Positions 10,136-19,081 of a DNA stretch of 64,000 bases are shown here, in pieces. Location of the stretch: positions 31,952 to 95,951 of the forward strand of contig NZ_LJJE01000103.1 in NCBI RefSeq assembly GCF_001854765.1. The letters are read 5' to 3'. Position 1 is the first letter of the stretch. Each line of letters starts with the position of its first letter. The notes under the pieces were generated by a model. That model saw nothing but the letters and a program-made list of their open reading frames with translations. It was not told the DNA's origin and made no database searches. This DNA comes from Vibrio sonorensis. Its GTDB lineage: Bacteria; Pseudomonadota; Gammaproteobacteria; Enterobacterales; Vibrionaceae. Made by a program: the position numbers and the translations under genes.

Positions 10136-10206
10136 ACTCTGTACTGTCATCCAATGTAAATCTGCATTACCATGAAATCCATTTTGTTTAGAACTGATGT
10201 ACTGAA

Positions 10207-10743
10207 GTGGCAAATAAAGATTATGTAAGGCGGGGCCGTGGCACAAATAAAACGGCTAAAAAACCTGCTCGTAAAAGAAAACCGTGGCGAAGCGGCCTGA
10301 TAGCTATTCTTCTTGTAGGAGCATTTGGCTATGGTTTGTATACCTTGAGCATGGATCCAGAGCCGCCGACACCTGTCGTTCAGCCAAAGCCCAAACCGAA
10401 ATCTAAGCCAAAAGCCGATTTGCCAAAGCCTCCGGATGAGCCTTGGGAATACGTCGAATCTCTACCAAACAAAGAAATTAAGGTAAAGGCGAAAGAACTC
10501 GAAGTTTCCGAAGTTCCATACATAATGCAATGTGGAGCCTATAAAACCCAAGAGCAGGCGGAAGCGAGAAAATTAGATATCGCGTTCCAAGGTATCAATA
10601 GTAAAATCCGCAAAAAAGAGGGTAGTAGTTGGTATCGTGTGGTACTAGGTCCATACAAGTTTAAGCGCGATGCTGAACGCGACCGTCACAAACTGCAAAG
10701 AGCCAAAATTGAGCCTTGTGCGATTTGGAAGTCTTCCCAGTAA
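10207..10743 (+). CDS. ftsN: Cell division protein FtsN
   Basis: Bitopic division protein that activates septal peptidoglycan synthesis. Begins at a GTG (10207; MANKDYVRRGRG). A basic cytoplasmic tail (residues ~1-30) is followed by one membrane segment SGLIAILLVGAFGYGLYTL (about 29-47), a proline/lysine-rich periplasmic linker, and a C-terminal SPOR domain (about 100-175; YIMQCGAYKTQEQAEARK ... YRVVLGPYKFKRDAERDRHKL) that binds denuded glycan strands. At 178 residues it is shorter than E. coli FtsN (319) because the linker is short. Located between cytR and hslV, as in other Vibrio. Confidence 0.93.
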   Translation: MANKDYVRRGRGTNKTAKKPARKRKPWRSGLIAILLVGAFGYGLYTLSMDPEPPTPVVQPKPKPKSKPKADLPKPPDEPWEYVESLPNKEIKVKAKELEVSEVPYIMQCGAYKTQEQAEARKLDIAFQGINSKIRKKEGSSWYRVVLGPYKFKRDAERDRHKLQRAKIEPCAIWKSSQ

Positions 10744-10752
10744 AATATAACG

Positions 10753-10785
10753 ATAAGCCCCGTAATACGGGGCTTATTCCTTTCT
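10753..10785 (+). terminator. Terminator after ftsN
   Basis: Perfect long stem ATAAGCCCCG / CGGGGCTTAT with loop TAATA, followed by TCCTTT. It separates ftsN from the heat-shock hslVU unit. Confidence 0.85.
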
Positions 10786-10812
10786 AGACGTTACCTCGCT
10801 CACAGTGGAAAC

Positions 10813-10840
10813 CTTGAAAATCATTTTTTAGACCCATATA
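10813..10840 (+). promoter_or_regulatory. Sigma-32 heat-shock promoter for hslVU
   Basis: CTTGAAA (10813-10819), a 13-base spacer and CCCATATA (10833-10840) match the sigma-32 consensus (CTTGAAA, spacer 11-16, CCCCATnT). It lies about 45 bases upstream of the hslV start and after the ftsN terminator, where a heat-shock promoter is expected. Confidence 0.85.
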
Positions 10841-10883
10841 TCAAAACTAACTCCACAGAGAATAAAATTGAGAGGCCCTACCT

Positions 10884-11426
10884 GTGACTACTATCGTATC
10901 TGTACGTCGTAACAATAAAGTGATTATTGCCGGTGACGGACAAGTATCTTTGGGTAACACCGTTATGAAGGGAAATGCTCGCAAAGTACGCCGTCTGTAT
11001 AACAATAAAGTATTGGCGGGATTTGCTGGTGGTACAGCGGATGCATTTACTCTTTTTGAACGCTTTGAAAGCAAGCTTCAAATGCATCAAGGTCACTTGA
11101 CGAAAGCGGCGGTAGAGCTAGCTAAAGATTGGCGTAGTGATCGCGCTTTGCGCAAGTTAGAGGCTCTGCTTGCGGTTGCCGATGAAACGGCTTCTCTGAT
11201 CATCACTGGTAACGGCGACGTTGTACAACCAGAAAACGATCTTATTGCCATTGGTTCAGGTGGTAATTTTGCTCAAGCAGCCGCGACAGCGCTATTGGAA
11301 AATACCGATTTAGATGCCCGAGAAATCGCTGAAAAATCTCTAAAAATCGCTGGCGACATCTGTGTGTTTACCAACCATCACCATACTGTCGAAGAGTTAG
11401 AGTATTCAGAAGAATCTGAAAAATAA
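10884..11426 (+). CDS. hslV: ATP-dependent protease peptidase subunit HslV (ClpQ)
   Basis: Proteasome-like threonine peptidase, forming two stacked hexamers capped by HslU. Starts at GTG 10884 (read MTTIVSVRRNNKVIIAGDGQVSLGNTVMKGNARKV); removal of Met exposes the catalytic Thr. Conserved GDGQVS, LAGFAGGTADAFTLFERFE and the Gly-rich IGSGGNFA are present. 180 residues is a normal length. RBS GAGAGGCC. It is 38 bases upstream of hslU and driven by the sigma-32 promoter at 10813. Confidence 0.97.
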   Translation: MTTIVSVRRNNKVIIAGDGQVSLGNTVMKGNARKVRRLYNNKVLAGFAGGTADAFTLFERFESKLQMHQGHLTKAAVELAKDWRSDRALRKLEALLAVADETASLIITGNGDVVQPENDLIAIGSGGNFAQAAATALLENTDLDAREIAEKSLKIAGDICVFTNHHHTVEELEYSEESEK

Positions 11427-11464
11427 AACTCTGGTAGTGGCAAAGAATTATAAGGTATTGAAAT

Positions 11465-12795
11465 ATGTCTGAGATGACCCCTCGCGAAATTGTACATGAA
11501 TTAAATCGTCATATTATCGGTCAAGATAAAGCGAAACGCTCGGTTGCTATTGCCCTTCGCAACCGCTGGCGTCGTATGCAGCTCGAAGAGAGCTTGCGCG
11601 TTGAAGTAACGCCAAAAAACATTCTTATGATAGGACCAACTGGTGTTGGTAAAACCGAAATTGCTCGTCGTTTAGCAAAGTTGGCGAATGCGCCTTTTAT
11701 CAAGGTTGAAGCTACGAAATTTACCGAAGTAGGTTACGTGGGTAAGGAAGTTGAAACCATCATTCGAGATCTAACAGATGTCGCAGTGAAAATGACACAC
11801 CAACAGGCGATGGACAAGGTTAAGTTCAGAGCTGAAGAGCAGGCAGAAGAACGCGTGCTCGATGCATTGCTCCCACCTGCGCGTGACGCGTGGGGCCAAA
11901 GTGAGCAAAACGAAGAGCAGTCTAATACTCGTCAGATCTTCCGCAAGAAGCTACGCGAAGGCAAGCTAGACGACAAAGAGATCGAAATTGATGTAGCCGC
12001 GCCACAAATGGGCGTTGAGATCATGGCACCTCCAGGTATGGAAGAGATGACCAATCAGCTACAGGGTATGTTTGCCAACTTGGCAGGGGATACCAAGAAA
12101 AAGCGCAAGATGAAAATCAAAGATGCCTTTAAAGCGTTAACGGAAGAAGAAGCGGCGAAGCTGGTCAATCAAGAAGAGCTAAAAGAGCAAGCGATCTACA
12201 ACGTAGAGAACAACGGTATCGTGTTTATCGATGAGATAGATAAAATCTGTAAGCGCGGAGAAAGCTCAGGTCCTGATGTCTCCCGTGAAGGTGTTCAGCG
12301 AGATCTATTGCCATTAATTGAAGGCAGTACAGTATCGACTAAGCACGGAATGGTAAAAACAGACCATATTTTATTTGTGGCGTCAGGTGCGTTCCAGGTG
12401 GCAAAACCATCTGATTTGATCCCAGAGCTTCAAGGTCGCTTGCCGATTCGCGTTGAGTTAGAAGCCTATCGAGTGATGACTTTAAGCGTATCTTGACAGA
12501 GCCTAAAGCGTCTCTGACCGAACAGTACACAGCACTGCTCAAAACAGAAGAAGTGGATGTTGAGTTTACAGAAGATGGCATTGAGCAAATTGCTAATGCC
12601 GCATGGACGGTCAATGAAACCACTGAGAATATCGGTGCTCGTCGTCTGCACACCGTAATGGAAAGACTTATGGACGAGATTTCATTTGACGCGACAGATA
12701 AATCAGGTTCAAAACTCACCATCGATGCAGAGTACGTTAATCAGCGATTAGGCGAGTTTGTAGAAGATGAAGATCTCAGCCGTTTTATTCTGTAA
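11465..12795 (+). CDS. hslU: ATPase subunit HslU (ClpY) (one apparent single-base loss)
   Basis: AAA+ unfoldase that feeds substrates into HslV. N-terminal MSEMTPREIVHELNRHIIGQDKAKR, Walker A IGPTGVGKTEIARRL, pore loop GYVGKEVE, an intermediate I-domain with acidic/basic helices (about residues 110-245), Walker B GIVFIDEIDKI and the C-terminal ARRLHTVMERLMDEISF sensor-2 region, ending DLSRFIL. The frame breaks at 12465-12466: CC instead of CCC would restore VELEALSSDDFKRILTEPKASL. Corrected length is 443 residues, standard for HslU. A terminator follows directly. Confidence 0.95.
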
Positions 12796-12808
12796 TTCTT
12801 AACCCAAC

Positions 12809-12836
12809 AAAAAGCCGACTTGAAGTCGGCTTTTTC
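12809..12836. terminator. Bidirectional terminator between hslU and frdD
   Basis: Stem AAAAAGCCGACTT / AAGTCGGCTTTTT with A and T runs on both sides; it serves convergent hslU and the frd operon. Confidence 0.9.
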
Positions 12837-12881
12837 GTTTTTATATTCCTGCGCGGACTGCGCTTAGATTCAGCCGAGTAA

Positions 12882-13265
12882 TTACAACCAAATCATTAGC
12901 GTGAAGACGACCGCCAGAGCAGAAATTAAACCGGCAAACGCATAGCAGCCAATTTTTCCTAACACCCCGGCATGGATTTTTAAATCGTGCATCCCGTGAT
13001 GTAGGCGGTGCATAGCGTGCCACATTGGCAGGGCTAAAGTGCCAATGATAAATAGCGCTCCGATTATGCTAGAAGCAAATGCAGTGACGCGCTCATAGCT
13101 TAAGGCTTCGGCGTCAATAATGCCGAGCGGTACTAAAATGCCAAGAACCAAAACGGTTACAGGGGTGATCATGGCAAACCAAGTGCCACCTGCACCAAAT
13201 AGGCTCCACCACACAGGTTCATCAGAGCGTTTTGGATTTTTATCAATGCTGTAGTTTGTATTCAC
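12882..13265 (-). CDS. frdD: Fumarate reductase membrane anchor subunit D
   Basis: Small hydrophobic anchor of the quinol:fumarate reductase complex. 127 residues with three predicted membrane segments (about 30-53, 62-84 and 104-126) after a polar N-terminus with EPVWWSLFGAGGTWFAM, and the conserved HAMHRLHHGMHDLKIH. Starts at GTG (13265) behind a strong AGGAGGA. Last gene of frdABCD, 12 bases after frdC. Confidence 0.95.
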   Translation of the reverse strand: MNTNYSIDKNPKRSDEPVWWSLFGAGGTWFAMITPVTVLVLGILVPLGIIDAEALSYERVTAFASSIIGALFIIGTLALPMWHAMHRLHHGMHDLKIHAGVLGKIGCYAFAGLISALAVVFTLMIWL

Positions 13266-13277
13266 AACGCTATCCTC

Positions 13278-13661
13278 CTACACAATGATGAGTACAATCA
13301 GTGAAATAACCGCCACGGCTGCCCACTGGGTTAACACAATCAGCTTTTTGTCGACGAGTTTGCCCTTTAATCGGATCGGCATAACTTGCGGCATCATGCT
13401 AAAGAAAGTCTGAGCGTGAAACAGACTTCCCGCCAGTGCAACAATATTGATCGCCACTACAATAGGATTAGCCATAAAGTCTAGCCATCCTTGCCAAGCT
13501 TCAGGCCCTTTCACTAGTGCCCCCAACCCAACTGTCAGAAACAGAGTGAACAAAATAAGAGGTAATACCGTTGCTTCGCGAAGCATATAGAAACGGTAGA
13601 AAGGGTGATCTTTCCACCAAGTACGAGTCACTGGTCTTACATAAGGTTTACGGTTGCTCAT
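13278..13661 (-). CDS. frdC: Fumarate reductase membrane anchor subunit C
   Basis: Membrane anchor that, with FrdD, binds menaquinol and fixes FrdAB to the inner membrane. 127 residues; N-terminal SNRKPYVRPVTRTWWKDHPFYRFYMLREATVLP is family-typical, followed by three hydrophobic helices (about 32-52, 65-88, 108-127). Starts one base after the frdB stop, indicating translational coupling. Confidence 0.95.
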   Translation of the reverse strand: MSNRKPYVRPVTRTWWKDHPFYRFYMLREATVLPLILFTLFLTVGLGALVKGPEAWQGWLDFMANPIVVAINIVALAGSLFHAQTFFSMMPQVMPIRLKGKLVDKKLIVLTQWAAVAVISLIVLIIV

Positions 13662-13662
13662 C

Positions 13663-14421
13663 TTATGCCTCCTGTTCTACTGGTTTGCCATCGGGCTTAA
13701 GCATAGCGATAACAAAGTCCATAGACGACACGACTTTGCCTTGGTTTACTGCGCCAGCAGGGTCAACATTTTTCGGACACACCTCAGAACAGTAACCGAC
13801 AAAGGTACAACCCCATGCGCCGTTTTCACCGTTGATAAGCTTCATGCGCTCTGCGGCACCGTTATCCCTTGAATCCAAGTTATAGCGATGGGCAAGGGTG
13901 AGTGCTGCTGGGCCGATAAACTCAGGGTTTAGGCCAAATTGAGGGCAAGCGGCATAGCACAGGCCGCAGTTGATACAGCCAGCGAACTGTTTGTATTTCG
14001 CCATCTGCTCCGGAGTTTGTAGGTTTGTACCATCTTCAGGTTTTCTGTCATTGCCAATGATGTAAGGCTTGATCGCTTCCAACCTTTCGATAAATGGCGT
14101 CATATCCACAATCAAGTCTTTCTCAATAGGGAAGTTAGCCAGTGGCTCGATTTTTACGCCATCTTGATAGTCGCGTAAGAAGCATTTACACGCCAGCTTA
14201 GGTACGCCATTTACCATGATGCCACAGGAGCCACAAATCGCCATTCGACAAGACCAGCGATAAGACAGGTCTTTATCTAAGTTGTCTTTGATATAACCGA
14301 TAGCATCAAGGACAGACATGGTTTCATCGTATGGGACTTCGAAAGTCTGCGTATAAGGTTCTGCGTCTTTTTCAGGGTCGTAACGCAGAATGTCGACTCT
14401 TTGAATGCGGTTTGCTGACAT
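13663..14421 (-). CDS. frdB: Fumarate reductase iron-sulfur subunit
   Basis: Carries electrons from menaquinol to the flavin subunit through three iron-sulfur clusters. Cysteines for the [2Fe-2S] cluster are in SCRMAICGSCGIMVNG and LACKCF; those for the [4Fe-4S] and [3Fe-4S] clusters are in CINCGLCYAACPQF and CTFVGYCSEVCP. 252 residues, slightly longer than E. coli FrdB (244), by a C-terminal tail. Its ATG shares one base with the frdA stop (TAATG). Confidence 0.96.
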   Translation of the reverse strand: MSANRIQRVDILRYDPEKDAEPYTQTFEVPYDETMSVLDAIGYIKDNLDKDLSYRWSCRMAICGSCGIMVNGVPKLACKCFLRDYQDGVKIEPLANFPIEKDLIVDMTPFIERLEAIKPYIIGNDRKPEDGTNLQTPEQMAKYKQFAGCINCGLCYAACPQFGLNPEFIGPAALTLAHRYNLDSRDNGAAERMKLINGENGAWGCTFVGYCSEVCPKNVDPAGAVNQGKVVSSMDFVIAMLKPDGKPVEQEA

Positions 14422-16257
14422 TATGCTTGCTCCTCTTGGTTAGACTCACTTTGCTTGGCTTGCGCTTTCTCAGCTGCCGCTTTTTCTTCAGCCGCTGCTT
14501 TTTCCGCAGCTTCCCCGTATAGACGAGCTTTAGGTTGCGACTTAGTGATAGTCACATCGCTGTAGTCAACACGAGGAGATTGGTCTTCTTGATAGAAGGC
14601 CAGTGAGTGTTTAAGGAAGTTGGCATCATCACGCTCCGTACAGCCATCATCTAAACGCTGATGGGCACCGCGAGATTCAGTGCGAAGGACGGCAGAATGC
14701 ACCATAGCCTCTGCGACTTCTAAACCGTAGCCCACTTCAATGGCATATAGCAGATCGGTGTTAAACACCTTGCCCTTATCCTTGATACTGATTTTTTTGT
14801 AGCGCGCTTTGAGCTCAGTGAGCTTCTTGATGGTCTCTTCCATCAGGTCTTGCTGACGATAGATACCACAACCCGCTTCCATGGTGTGACCCATTTCAGT
14901 GCGAATATCAGCCCAATTTTCATCGCCTTCTTGTGCCATTAACGCCGCGATTCGATCTTCTACCGCTTTGACCTGTACTGAGATGGCGTCATCATTCCAA
15001 CCTTTAAACTCACTGACGCGCTGAACGGCGTTCTCACCGGCAACGCGGCCAAAGACGACAAATTCAGCAAGAGAGTTAGAACCCAAACGGTTAGCGCCAT
15101 GTAAACCTACAGATGCGCACTCACCGACGGCAAAGAGCCCTTTGATTCGAGTCTCACAATCTTTGTCGGTCTCAATACCACCCATGGTGTAATGGACCGT
15201 TGGACGAATGGGGATCGGCTCCTTAGCTGGGTCTACGTTAACGTAGGCTTTAGAGAGTTCACAGATAAACGGCAGACGCTCTTGTAAGTACTCCTCACCC
15301 AGATGACGGAGGTCGAGGTGAACCACATCACCAAGAGGGTGTTTAATGGTGTTGCCTTTTTGCTGTTCATGCCAGAACGCTTGAGAAACCTTATCGCGGG
15401 GACCGAGCTCCATATATTTGTTTTTGGGTTCGCCAACTGGAGTTTCAGGGCCCATGCCGTAGTCTTGCAGATAGCGGTAGCCATTTTTATTGACGATGAT
15501 ACCGCCTTCACCACGACACCCTTCAGTCATTAAAATACCCGTGCCCGGTAAACCCGTAGGTGGTACTGAACAAATTCCATATCGCGAAGTGGTATACCGT
15601 GACGATAAGCCATAGCCATACCATCACCAGTCACAATACCGCCATTGGTATTACAGTGATAAACGCGTCCAGCGCCACCAGTGGCAAGGACAACCGATTT
15701 CGCTTTGATAGTAACAAGCTCGCCTTCTGACATGTGAATAGCAATAAGGCCTTGAACCTCACCGTCTACAACCAGCAGGTCGACGACAAAATACTCATCA
15801 AAACGTTTGATTTGCTCATATTTCATCGAGGTTTGGAACAGAGTATGAAGCATGTGGAAGCCAGTTTTATCGGCAGCAAACCAAGTGCGTTCGACCTTCA
15901 TGCCGCCAAAACGGCGAACGTTCACTTCTCCGTTTTCTTTTCGACTCCATGGGCAACCCCATTGCTCCATTTGAATCATTTCACGGGTAGCATTTGCGAC
16001 AAAATACTCGACAACGTCCTGTTCACATAGCCAATCGCCACCGCCGACAGTGTCGTTAAAGTGGTTATCTAGCTGTCTTCATCCTTGATAACTGCTGCTG
16101 AGCCACCTTCTGCTGCGACCGTATGAGAACGCATCGGATAAACTTTGGAAATTAGAGCAACTTCCAGTTCAGGGTTTGCTTCAGCCGCTGCAATAGCAGT
16201 TCGAAGACCAGCGCCGCCAGCGCCGATGACTGCGATATCTGTGGTGATAGTTTTCAC
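14421..16257 (-). CDS. frdA: Fumarate reductase flavoprotein subunit (two apparent single-base losses)
   Basis: Catalytic subunit reducing fumarate to succinate in anaerobic respiration. N-terminal dinucleotide fold IAVIGAGGAGLRTAIAAAE; SHTVAAEGGSAAV holds the His that links FAD covalently; the active-site Arg region is LGSNSLAEFVVFGRVAGENA. Frame breaks at 16072 (G for GG; restores DEDSLDNHFNDTV) and 15559-15560 (GG for GGG on the plus strand; restores VQYHPTGLPGTGILMTEG). Corrected length is 612 residues. The last ~32 residues form an Ala/Glu/Lys-rich tail absent from E. coli FrdA. Assigned to frd rather than sdh because of the subunit order A-B-C-D and the FrdC/FrdD sequences. Confidence 0.95.
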
Positions 16258-16658
16258 AGTTATCCTCCAGTGTGTTGTTATTTGCGGAGAGCTCCGCTTG
16301 TTGTAATGATTGGGGAAAACCCCAAAAGTAGTAGGGTTAGTTTAGAAGAGGGAAATTAGAGAGATATTGATGTGTTTAGGTTTTTTACTCGATAATGCAT
16401 CAAAAGGCATAAATTTTATGCTTATTGTGATTTTAATCACGGCAGAGGATAGAATCCCTGCGCGGCCGTATTGAGGGTCTTGTTAATTGCTTGTTGTAAA
16501 CAATTTTCGTTATCAATAAAAGCCACTATTAGCCAATGTTTACTGTATTGAAGCTCGCTAGTAGTGAGCTACAAGGTGGCGTGCTAGAACCCGTAATGTT
16601 GCATTTTCAGCGCTAACTGATATTTTCAGCCGACAGTAAAAGAAACGGGATTTAAATT
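16258..16658. other. frdA-epmA divergent intergenic region
   Basis: 400 bases between divergent genes holding the promoters of frdABCD and epmA. A CRP/FNR-like palindrome is at 16426-16441. frdA has a good RBS (GGAGGATA) just before its ATG. No further gene is seen. Confidence 0.6.
16426..16441. promoter_or_regulatory. CRP/FNR-like operator upstream of frdABCD
   Basis: TGTGATTTTAATCACG. As a CRP site it matches TGTGA-N6-TCACa in 9 of 10 key bases. Its core TGAT-N4-ATCA also fits the FNR site TTGAT-N4-ATCAA at all but the outermost base of each half. Anaerobic frd control by FNR is known in enteric bacteria; which protein binds here cannot be told from sequence. Confidence 0.65.
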
Positions 16659-17630
16659 ATGACCGCCCAGTGGTTTCCAAGCGCAAGTATTGAACGGCTT
16701 AAGCAACGAGCTCACATCCTCGCCAAGGTTCGTCAGTTTTTTGCAAGCAAAGGGGTGTTAGAGGTGGATACTCCCGCCATGAGTCATGCCACCGTGACCG
16801 ATATACACTTGCACACTTTCAATACCGAGTTTGTTGGTCCAGGGTATGCCAATGGGCAGAGACTCTACTTTATGACAAGCCCAGAGTTTCATATGAAGCG
16901 TCTGTTGGCAGCAGGCAGTGGTTGTATCTATCAAATCAATAAAGCCTTTCGCAATGAAGAGAGTGGTCGGTATCACAACCCTGAGTTTACGATGTTAGAG
17001 TGGTACCGAGTCGGTTTTGATCACCACAAGCTGATGGATGAAATGGATGAACTGCTGCAACAAATACTGGATTGCCAATCGGCAAAGAGAATGACGTATC
17101 AGCAAGCGTTTATTGACGTCTTGTCTGTTTGTCCGCTCGACGCCTCAATGGAAGCATTGAAAAAAGTCGCAGGCGAGTTAGGTTTGCAAGACATCGCTGA
17201 AAAAGAGCAAGACCGCGACACACTACTACAACTGCTGTTTAGCATCGGTGTGGAACCAAAAATTGGCAATGACGCCCCCGCATTTGTATACGATTTTCCC
17301 GCTTCGCAAGCGGCATTAGCCAAAATTAACGCTGACGACCCAAGAGTTGCCGATCGCTTTGAAGTCTATTTTAAAGGGATAGAGCTCGCGAATGGTTTCC
17401 ACGAGTTAGATGACGCTAAAGAACAGCTAAAACGCTTTGAACAAGACAATGCAATGCGCAGTAAAATGGGCCTTAAGCCACAACCTATAGATATGAACTT
17501 AATTGAGGCGTTAGACGCTGGGCTACCATCGTGTGCCGGCGTTGCACTTGGCATTGATCGGCTGATCATGTTGGCGTTAGGTTGTGACCATATCGATCAA
17601 GTCACGGCATTCGCTTTTCCGAGAGCGTAA
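16659..17630 (+). CDS. epmA: EF-P-(R)-beta-lysine ligase EpmA
   Basis: Class II lysyl-tRNA-synthetase-like enzyme that attaches beta-lysine to elongation factor P, needed for translating polyproline stretches. It lacks the tRNA-anticodon-binding N-terminal domain of LysRS and starts directly in the catalytic domain. Class II motifs: motif 1 region VRQFFASKGVLEVDTPAM, motif 2 NKAFRNEESGRYHNPEFTMLEWY, motif 3 GLPSCAGVALGIDRLIML. 323 residues, as in E. coli. Divergent from frdABCD, as in E. coli (poxA/genX next to frd). Confidence 0.96.
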   Translation: MTAQWFPSASIERLKQRAHILAKVRQFFASKGVLEVDTPAMSHATVTDIHLHTFNTEFVGPGYANGQRLYFMTSPEFHMKRLLAAGSGCIYQINKAFRNEESGRYHNPEFTMLEWYRVGFDHHKLMDEMDELLQQILDCQSAKRMTYQQAFIDVLSVCPLDASMEALKKVAGELGLQDIAEKEQDRDTLLQLLFSIGVEPKIGNDAPAFVYDFPASQAALAKINADDPRVADRFEVYFKGIELANGFHELDDAKEQLKRFEQDNAMRSKMGLKPQPIDMNLIEALDAGLPSCAGVALGIDRLIMLALGCDHIDQVTAFAFPRA

Positions 17631-17841
17631 TACGGCTTCCAAGTGGGATAAACCTTTCTAGAGGTTGGTCATTTTCCCGATTGGAAAAGCATCTAACCAA
17701 TTAAATCGCTAAAAATACCGTGCGGTTTCACTCTGAAACACCTGAGGTCGCACTTCTTACTTTTCATAACTCGCTTCTGCCCACCATCCTCGCTATACTC
17801 CATGTCTGAATTTTATCCCCGAGATTGCAAGAGCACAGGAT

Positions 17842-18276
17842 ATGCAAGAGTACATCGACTTTATTCAACAAAATATGATCCTATCTTTGGTGTGGATCGG
17901 TCTGTTTGTCGCTTTGATTATGAACGTTGTTAAGTCTGCGACGTCGGCATACAAAGAAATCACAGCTAACCAAGTTACCCAGCTTATGAACCATGAAAAT
18001 GGTGTTGTGGTTGATATTCGTTCTAAAGATGAGTACCGCAAGGGTCACATTACGGATGCAGTTCACATTTTGCCTTCAGAAATCAAAGCAGGTAACTTCG
18101 GCAGCCTTGAAAACCGCAAAGCAGACCCAATCATTGTGGTATGCAAGACCGGTCAGACGGCACAAGAAAGCGCCAACTTGTTGGCTAAAGCAGGATTTGA
18201 AAAAGTCCACATGCTGAAAAATGGTCTGGTTGCATGGAGTGAAGCAAACATGCCGCTTGTACGTGGCAAAAAGTAA
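17842..18276 (+). CDS. yibN: Membrane-anchored rhodanese-domain protein YibN
   Basis: Single N-terminal membrane helix (about residues 12-32, MILSLVWIGLFVALIMNVV) followed by a rhodanese domain (about 38-138) with a potential catalytic cysteine in VVCKTGQTAQESANLL. Such domains transfer sulfur or bind sulfur carriers; the real substrate of YibN is not evident. 144 residues, standard length. It precedes secB and gpsA, the same order as in E. coli (yibN-grxC-secB-gpsA), but grxC is absent here. Confidence 0.9.
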   Translation: MQEYIDFIQQNMILSLVWIGLFVALIMNVVKSATSAYKEITANQVTQLMNHENGVVVDIRSKDEYRKGHITDAVHILPSEIKAGNFGSLENRKADPIIVVCKTGQTAQESANLLAKAGFEKVHMLKNGLVAWSEANMPLVRGKK

Positions 18277-18297
18277 TCGCTATCACCCAATGACGAC

Positions 18298-18323
18298 AAG
18301 CGCTGAACACTTTGTCAGCGCTT
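18298..18323 (+). repeat. Inverted repeat after yibN
   Basis: Nine-base arms AAGCGCTGA / TCAGCGCTT with an 8-base loop and no T tract. Possibly a weak terminator or an mRNA 3'-end hairpin upstream of secB. Confidence 0.55.
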
Positions 18324-18438
18324 AACGGAGAGAGATGTGAACGGCCGCACGATTTTTTCGTAGGATTTAGTCACAGACGCTTCTCTCAGTTAGTCTCAAC
18401 GCAGACTAGAAATTTTTGAAGGAATTAAGGATTCAACA

Positions 18439-18906
18439 ATGGCTGAAGCAGCACCACAAGACGCGCAACAAAACTTTGCGATTCAACGTATTTTTCTAAA
18501 AGACGTTTCTTTTGAAGCGCCAAACTCACCAACTATGTTCCAAAAAGAGTGGAACCCAGATGTTAAGCTGGATCTAGACACTCAAAGCCGTGAACTAGGC
18601 GAAGGTGTTTACGAAGTGGTTCTACGCCTAACCGTAACCGTGAAAAACGAAGAAGAAACGGCTTTCCTATGTGAAGTTCAGCAAGGCGGTATTTTCACTG
18701 CTGAGAAAATGGAAGCAGGTCAGCTTGCACATTGCCTAGGTGCATTCTGTCCAAACATCCTATTCCCATACGCACGTGAAACGATTTCTAGCCTAGTCGT
18801 TAAGGGTACTTTCCCTCAACTAAACCTAGCGCCAGTAAACTTCGATGCACTATTTATGAACTACCTACAGCAACAAGCTGAGCAGGAAGGTCAACCTGAA
18901 GCGTAA
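18439..18906 (+). CDS. secB: Protein-export chaperone SecB
   Basis: Tetrameric cytosolic chaperone that keeps precursor proteins unfolded and delivers them to SecA. 155 residues; hallmarks are FAIQRIFLKDVSFEAPNSP near the N-terminus, the LRLTVTV strand, FLCEVQQGGIF and the SecA-contacting LFPYARETISSLV. Acidic C-terminus. RBS GAAGGAATT upstream. Followed by a strong terminator. Confidence 0.97.
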   Translation: MAEAAPQDAQQNFAIQRIFLKDVSFEAPNSPTMFQKEWNPDVKLDLDTQSRELGEGVYEVVLRLTVTVKNEEETAFLCEVQQGGIFTAEKMEAGQLAHCLGAFCPNILFPYARETISSLVVKGTFPQLNLAPVNFDALFMNYLQQQAEQEGQPEA

Positions 18907-18940
18907 GCCAACGCTTTATTATAAGGTTTAGTCCATTTAT

Positions 18941-18983
18941 AAAATGCACAAAGCATCTTTTGATGAGTTGTGCATTTTTTGTT
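18941..18983 (+). terminator. Terminator after secB
   Basis: Stem AAATGCACAA / TTGTGCATTT enclosing a small inner CATC/GATG hairpin, followed by TTTTGTTT. Confidence 0.85.
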
Positions 18984-19081
18984 TAAATGCACCTGAGACA
19001 AAGTAAGCTAGATTAAAAGTAACCTCTGAGAAGAGTGCTGGTGTTTACCCAAATCATACCAACAAGTTAACAGGCATCGAG

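Noticed and set aside
12339..12722. Minus-strand reading frame over the hslU break
   Set aside because: It runs antisense to the conserved HslU C-terminus, which is intact once one C is restored.
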